Shown in pieces: positions 6,877 through 9,102 of a DNA stretch of 9,102 nt. A model generated the notes under the pieces. It ran no database searches. It had not been told where the DNA came from and worked only from the letters and a program-made list of their open reading frames with translations. The position numbers and the translations under genes are program-made. Positions within the stretch are counted from its first letter, which is position 1, and each line of letters begins with the position of its first letter. The stretch is taken from NCBI GenBank assembly GCA_016763955.1, contig JAESSU010000242.1, positions 1 through 9,102 of the forward strand. Reading direction: 5' to 3'. The DNA is from Phycisphaeraceae bacterium. Its GTDB lineage: Bacteria; Planctomycetota; Phycisphaerae; Phycisphaerales; Phycisphaeraceae.

Positions 6877-8088
6877 TCACACCAACTCGCCTGCAATTTC
6901 TTCATCAGAGAGGTAACAGCCGGGGTCTTCTGCCCAAGGGTTTCCTGTGCTAATCTCAGCACGGGCTCGTAGTGATCCGCCGCAAATTTCACGGAAACGA
7001 CAGCCAGCACAGCGTCCTTCAATCTTACCCGATCGATCTTTAAGTCCTGCCATGATGGGGTCGGAAGTGTCCTGCCAAATTTCGGAGAACTTACGTTTTT
7101 TAACATTACCAAAGGTACGGTACATGGAGAATTGGTCTGCATGAACGTTGCCAAAGAAATCGATATCAGCAATGCCCACGCCCGAGGAGTACTTTGCCCC
7201 ACCGTTCCATTTGAGCATTTCCAAGACTTGATCTGCACGCGGGTGATTCTCAGCTTTCATCTTCAAGTACAGATATGGGCCATCGCAATGATTGTCCACG
7301 GTGAGAATTTCAACACGCTTACCTTCATCGTGAAACTTCTTTGTCCGTCGGATCAAAACATCCATCGCATCACGGGAAGTTTGTGCATCCATCGCAGCAA
7401 GCCCTTCACCACGTCCCGCAGGACACAGGTGATAGAAGCAGGCACGGTTGATCCCTTCTTGATCGATAAAGTCAAAAATACCATCTAAGTCCCCACAGGT
7501 GTGAGGCGTGAGTGTCAGACGCAAGCCCACCTTCTGACCGACATCAACACAGTGACGAAAGCCTTGCATGGTTCGCTTAAATGCACCTTCCATGCCACGG
7601 AATTCATCGTGAATTTTGGCATGTGCAGAGTCCAGACTAATTCCCACGTAAGCGAATTTCAGGTCTTTGAGACGTTGTGCAGTTTCGCGGTCAATGAGTG
7701 TGCCATTGGTTGAAAGTACGACATGGAGTTTTTTGGATCGTGCATATTCTGCAAGTTCAAAAACGTCCGGCCGCACCAATGGCTCACCGCCAGAGAGTAA
7801 CAATGCAGGCACTTTATAATCTGCAAGATCATCGATCAATGCTTTACCATCTTCCAAAGACAATTCATCAGGGTATTTCATCGCTTCGGAGCTGGTATAA
7901 CAATGCAAGCACTTGAGATTACACGTGCGTGTGATATTCCAAACGACAATGGGGCGACGCTCTTTAGCAGACTTAGCCACTGCCATTCTCTGATGTTCAG
8001 GCGGATCGATCTGAGTGATGGCTCTACCGTAACGATGCGGTGTGCTAGGCGTTTCAAGCCCACAATACAGAACACTAATGTCAATCAT
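6877..8088 (-). CDS. ahbC: AhbC-like radical SAM/SPASM enzyme (12,18-didecarboxysiroheme deacetylase or NirJ relative)
   Basis: This is a protein of 403 residues from ATG at 8088; a TTG at 8115 would add nine residues but is less likely. AhbC removes the acetate side chains of 12,18-didecarboxysiroheme to give Fe-coproporphyrin III in the siroheme-dependent heme pathway; NirJ does a related step in heme d1 synthesis. The start MIDISVLYCGLETPSTPHRYGR resembles the AhbC N-terminus. The radical SAM cluster motif is CNLKCLHC (Cys56, 60, 63), followed by LLLSGGEPLVRPD and STNGTLID. The C-terminal SPASM-type region has Cys360, 363, 369 and 391 (CAGCRFREIC and DPGC) for an auxiliary [4Fe-4S] cluster. 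It is divergent from a second radical SAM gene. NirJ or a SPASM enzyme of another pathway cannot be excluded without ahbA/ahbB in view. Confidence 0.75.
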   Translation of the reverse strand: MIDISVLYCGLETPSTPHRYGRAITQIDPPEHQRMAVAKSAKERRPIVVWNITRTCNLKCLHCYTSSEAMKYPDELSLEDGKALIDDLADYKVPALLLSGGEPLVRPDVFELAEYARSKKLHVVLSTNGTLIDRETAQRLKDLKFAYVGISLDSAHAKIHDEFRGMEGAFKRTMQGFRHCVDVGQKVGLRLTLTPHTCGDLDGIFDFIDQEGINRACFYHLCPAGRGEGLAAMDAQTSRDAMDVLIRRTKKFHDEGKRVEILTVDNHCDGPYLYLKMKAENHPRADQVLEMLKWNGGAKYSSGVGIADIDFFGNVHADQFSMYRTFGNVKKRKFSEIWQDTSDPIMAGLKDRSGKIEGRCAGCRFREICGGSLRARAEISTGNPWAEDPGCYLSDEEIAGELV

Positions 8089-8136
8089 GGCGGTGATTCT
8101 TTCTAAATTGTCCAACCTTGTGTTGGCGTTATAAAC

Positions 8137-8166
8137 ATTTTATCTGACAGTCATACATCCCTACAA
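8137..8166 (-). promoter_or_regulatory. Candidate promoter for the ahbC-like gene
   Basis: On the minus strand TTGTAG (8166-8161) and TAAAAT (8142-8137) are separated by 18 bases, close to a sigma-70 pattern, and lie about 50 bases before the ATG at 8088. Found by eye in AT-rich sequence, so chance matches are likely. Confidence 0.3.
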
Positions 8167-8189
8167 TTAACCTAATGTAAAGATCAGGG

Positions 8190-8217
8190 TTGATTCCCAA
8201 TCTAATTAAGCTATTAT
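8190..8217 (+). promoter_or_regulatory. Candidate promoter for the plus-strand radical SAM gene
   Basis: TTGATT (8190-8195) and TATTAT (8212-8217) are separated by 16 bases and lie about 40 bases before the ATG at 8259. A second possible pair, TTGTCC with TATAAA near 8109-8136, is further away. Both were found by eye in AT-rich DNA. Confidence 0.3.
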
Positions 8218-8235
8218 CATCTTAATATCTTTTAC

Positions 8236-8262
8236 ATGAATATGCGAGAATCCACCTCATGA
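8236..8262 (+). other. Eight-codon upstream ORF overlapping the radical SAM start
   Basis: ATG at 8236 (or 8242) opens the peptide MNMRESTS, whose TGA stop at 8260-8262 overlaps the ATG at 8259 as ATGA. This arrangement could couple translation, but there is no clear Shine-Dalgarno ahead of it, and a frame this short can arise by chance. Confidence 0.2.
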
Positions 8263-9102
8263 AACCCATCCTTCCCGCCGCCATGCACACGCGTCCCGGA
8301 CCACACGTCGGGGATACCCCTTGCTCTACGCCCCAAGCTAGCACCGAGAATACCGTTGCTAACGCACCTCCTTCCCACGCTGCGGAGCATCCGCAACAGC
8401 GTCCACAAGACATGCCCGAGTATACTGCTAGTGATGTGAATCACAGTCCGTTTCTGGTTTTCTATGAAACGACACGAGCTTGTGATCTAGCTTGTCAGCA
8501 TTGTCGTGCTTGTGCTGCACCCAACGCTCATCCTAATCAGCTTTCCAACGAGAAAGCTAAAGCGATGATCGATGAGTTAGCAAAATTTCCCAAGCCCCCA
8601 TTATTGGTGATGACCGGAGGCGACCCACTTAAGCGTGAAGACATTTACGATCTGGTTCGTCATGCCAAGTCCAAAGGGCTTCGCATTGCGATGACGCCCT
8701 CTGCTACGCCACTAGTAACTGCTGATGCGTTGGTTAATCTCAAAGAAGCGGGTGTCTCACGGATGGCGATTAGTCTCGATGGTGCGGATGCGAAAACGCA
8801 TGACGCTTTCCGTGGGATTGAGGGCATATTTGATCGAAGTCTGCGCATTATTAAAGACACCCATGCAGCGGGTTTGCCCATGCAAATCAATACCACAATC
8901 ACCAAACGCAATGTCGATCAAGTTGATGCGATTGCAGAACTCATTCACCGTCCAAGCGTTGTACTTTGGTCCGTCTTCTTCCTTGTACCCGTAGGACGCG
9001 GCTTACGGGAACAGTCTATTGAACCTGCGGATTATGAAAAAGTTTTCGCACGACTTTGGCATCACGCACAAAATAAAAACTATGGCGTAAAGACCACCGA
9101 AG
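8259..9102 (+). CDS. Radical SAM enzyme, TIGR04053/AhbD-like (3' end outside window)
   Basis: The frame is open from ATG 8259 to the window edge, giving 281 visible residues with no stop. The radical SAM core begins SPFLVFYETTRACDLACQHC, with cluster ligands Cys75, 79 and 82 and a further Cys85. It continues with VMTGGDPLKREDIYDL, MTPSATPLVT, AISLDGADAKTHDAFRGIEG and SVFFLVPVGRGLRE. I recall these signatures from the TIGR04053 radical SAM/SPASM group, close to AhbD, the Fe-coproporphyrin decarboxylase that makes heme b. A C-terminal SPASM domain would lie beyond the edge. The first 51 residues are rich in Pro, Ala, His and Gln and have no visible domain; ATG at 8412 would remove them and give a start typical of the group. 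The divergent partner is the AhbC-like gene, which hints at tetrapyrrole work. The exact reaction is inference. Confidence 0.75.
   Translation, partial: MKPILPAAMHTRPGPHVGDTPCSTPQASTENTVANAPPSHAAEHPQQRPQDMPEYTASDVNHSPFLVFYETTRACDLACQHCRACAAPNAHPNQLSNEKAKAMIDELAKFPKPPLLVMTGGDPLKREDIYDLVRHAKSKGLRIAMTPSATPLVTADALVNLKEAGVSRMAISLDGADAKTHDAFRGIEGIFDRSLRIIKDTHAAGLPMQINTTITKRNVDQVDAIAELIHRPSVVLWSVFFLVPVGRGLREQSIEPADYEKVFARLWHHAQNKNYGVKTTE

Larger units (their letters stand above)
8089..8258. other. Divergent intergenic region between two radical SAM genes
   Basis: This is 170 bases of AT-rich DNA between two divergently read genes. It holds candidate promoters in both directions and a tiny upstream frame. 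I see no tRNA, riboswitch-like structure or strong inverted repeat. The shared region would allow one regulator to control both genes. Confidence 0.5.

Noticed and set aside
6759..7238. 159-residue minus-strand frame overlapping the ahbC-like gene in another frame
   Set aside because: The ahbC-like frame has clear radical SAM and SPASM motifs over the same bases; the alternative has none and also runs into the converging peptidase gene.
7132..7488. 118-residue plus-strand frame inside the ahbC-like gene
   Set aside because: Antisense to a strongly supported gene, with no motif or convincing ribosome site.
8222..8444. Two minus-strand frames of 63 and 70 residues opposite the N-terminal extension of the second radical SAM gene
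   Set aside because: Low-complexity shadows of a Pro/Ala-rich stretch; no support for either.

Overview
The window reads as bacterial chromosome with tightly packed genes, ATGA-type overlaps and Shine-Dalgarno sites. By eye the base composition is balanced. No rRNA, tRNA, CRISPR or insertion sequence was seen. The host cannot be fixed from this stretch. A secreted HExxH peptidase resembling DUF1570/peptidase-MA-like proteins, as I recall them from Planctomycetota, next to an AhbC-like radical SAM enzyme makes a planctomycete or related lineage a reasonable guess, but only that.

Positions 1-4939 (+ strand) hold one operon for a cytoplasmic, NAD-linked bidirectional [NiFe] hydrogenase (group 3d, Hox type) and part of its maturation set. 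The order is hoxF (3' part only), hoxU, hoxY, hoxH, a HoxW/HyaD-type endopeptidase, hypA and hypB. HoxF and HoxU form the diaphorase arm that exchanges electrons with NAD(H). HoxY and HoxH form the hydrogenase arm. The protease trims the HoxH C-terminus after nickel insertion, and HypA and HypB deliver the nickel. hoxE, if present, would lie upstream of the window, and hypC, hypD, hypE and hypF are not here.

After a 146-base gap with several short inverted repeats (4940-5085) comes a ZIP-family metal transporter with a histidine-rich loop (5086-5910). Its place right after hypB makes nickel supply an attractive but unproven role. It is followed at 33 bases by a putative exported gluzincin-like metalloprotease of unknown function (5947-6861).

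Positions 6877-9102 hold two divergent radical SAM/SPASM-type genes separated by a 170-base AT-rich intergenic region with candidate promoters in both directions. The minus-strand gene closely resembles AhbC (12,18-didecarboxysiroheme deacetylase) of the siroheme-dependent alternative heme pathway, a relative of NirJ. The plus-strand gene runs off the window edge. It has the PFLVFYETTRACDLAC and TGGDPLKR signatures that I associate with the TIGR04053/AhbD-like radical SAM group, plus a Pro/Ala/His-rich N-terminal extension. Together they suggest an alternative or modified tetrapyrrole pathway, but the second enzyme's substrate is not established by the sequence.
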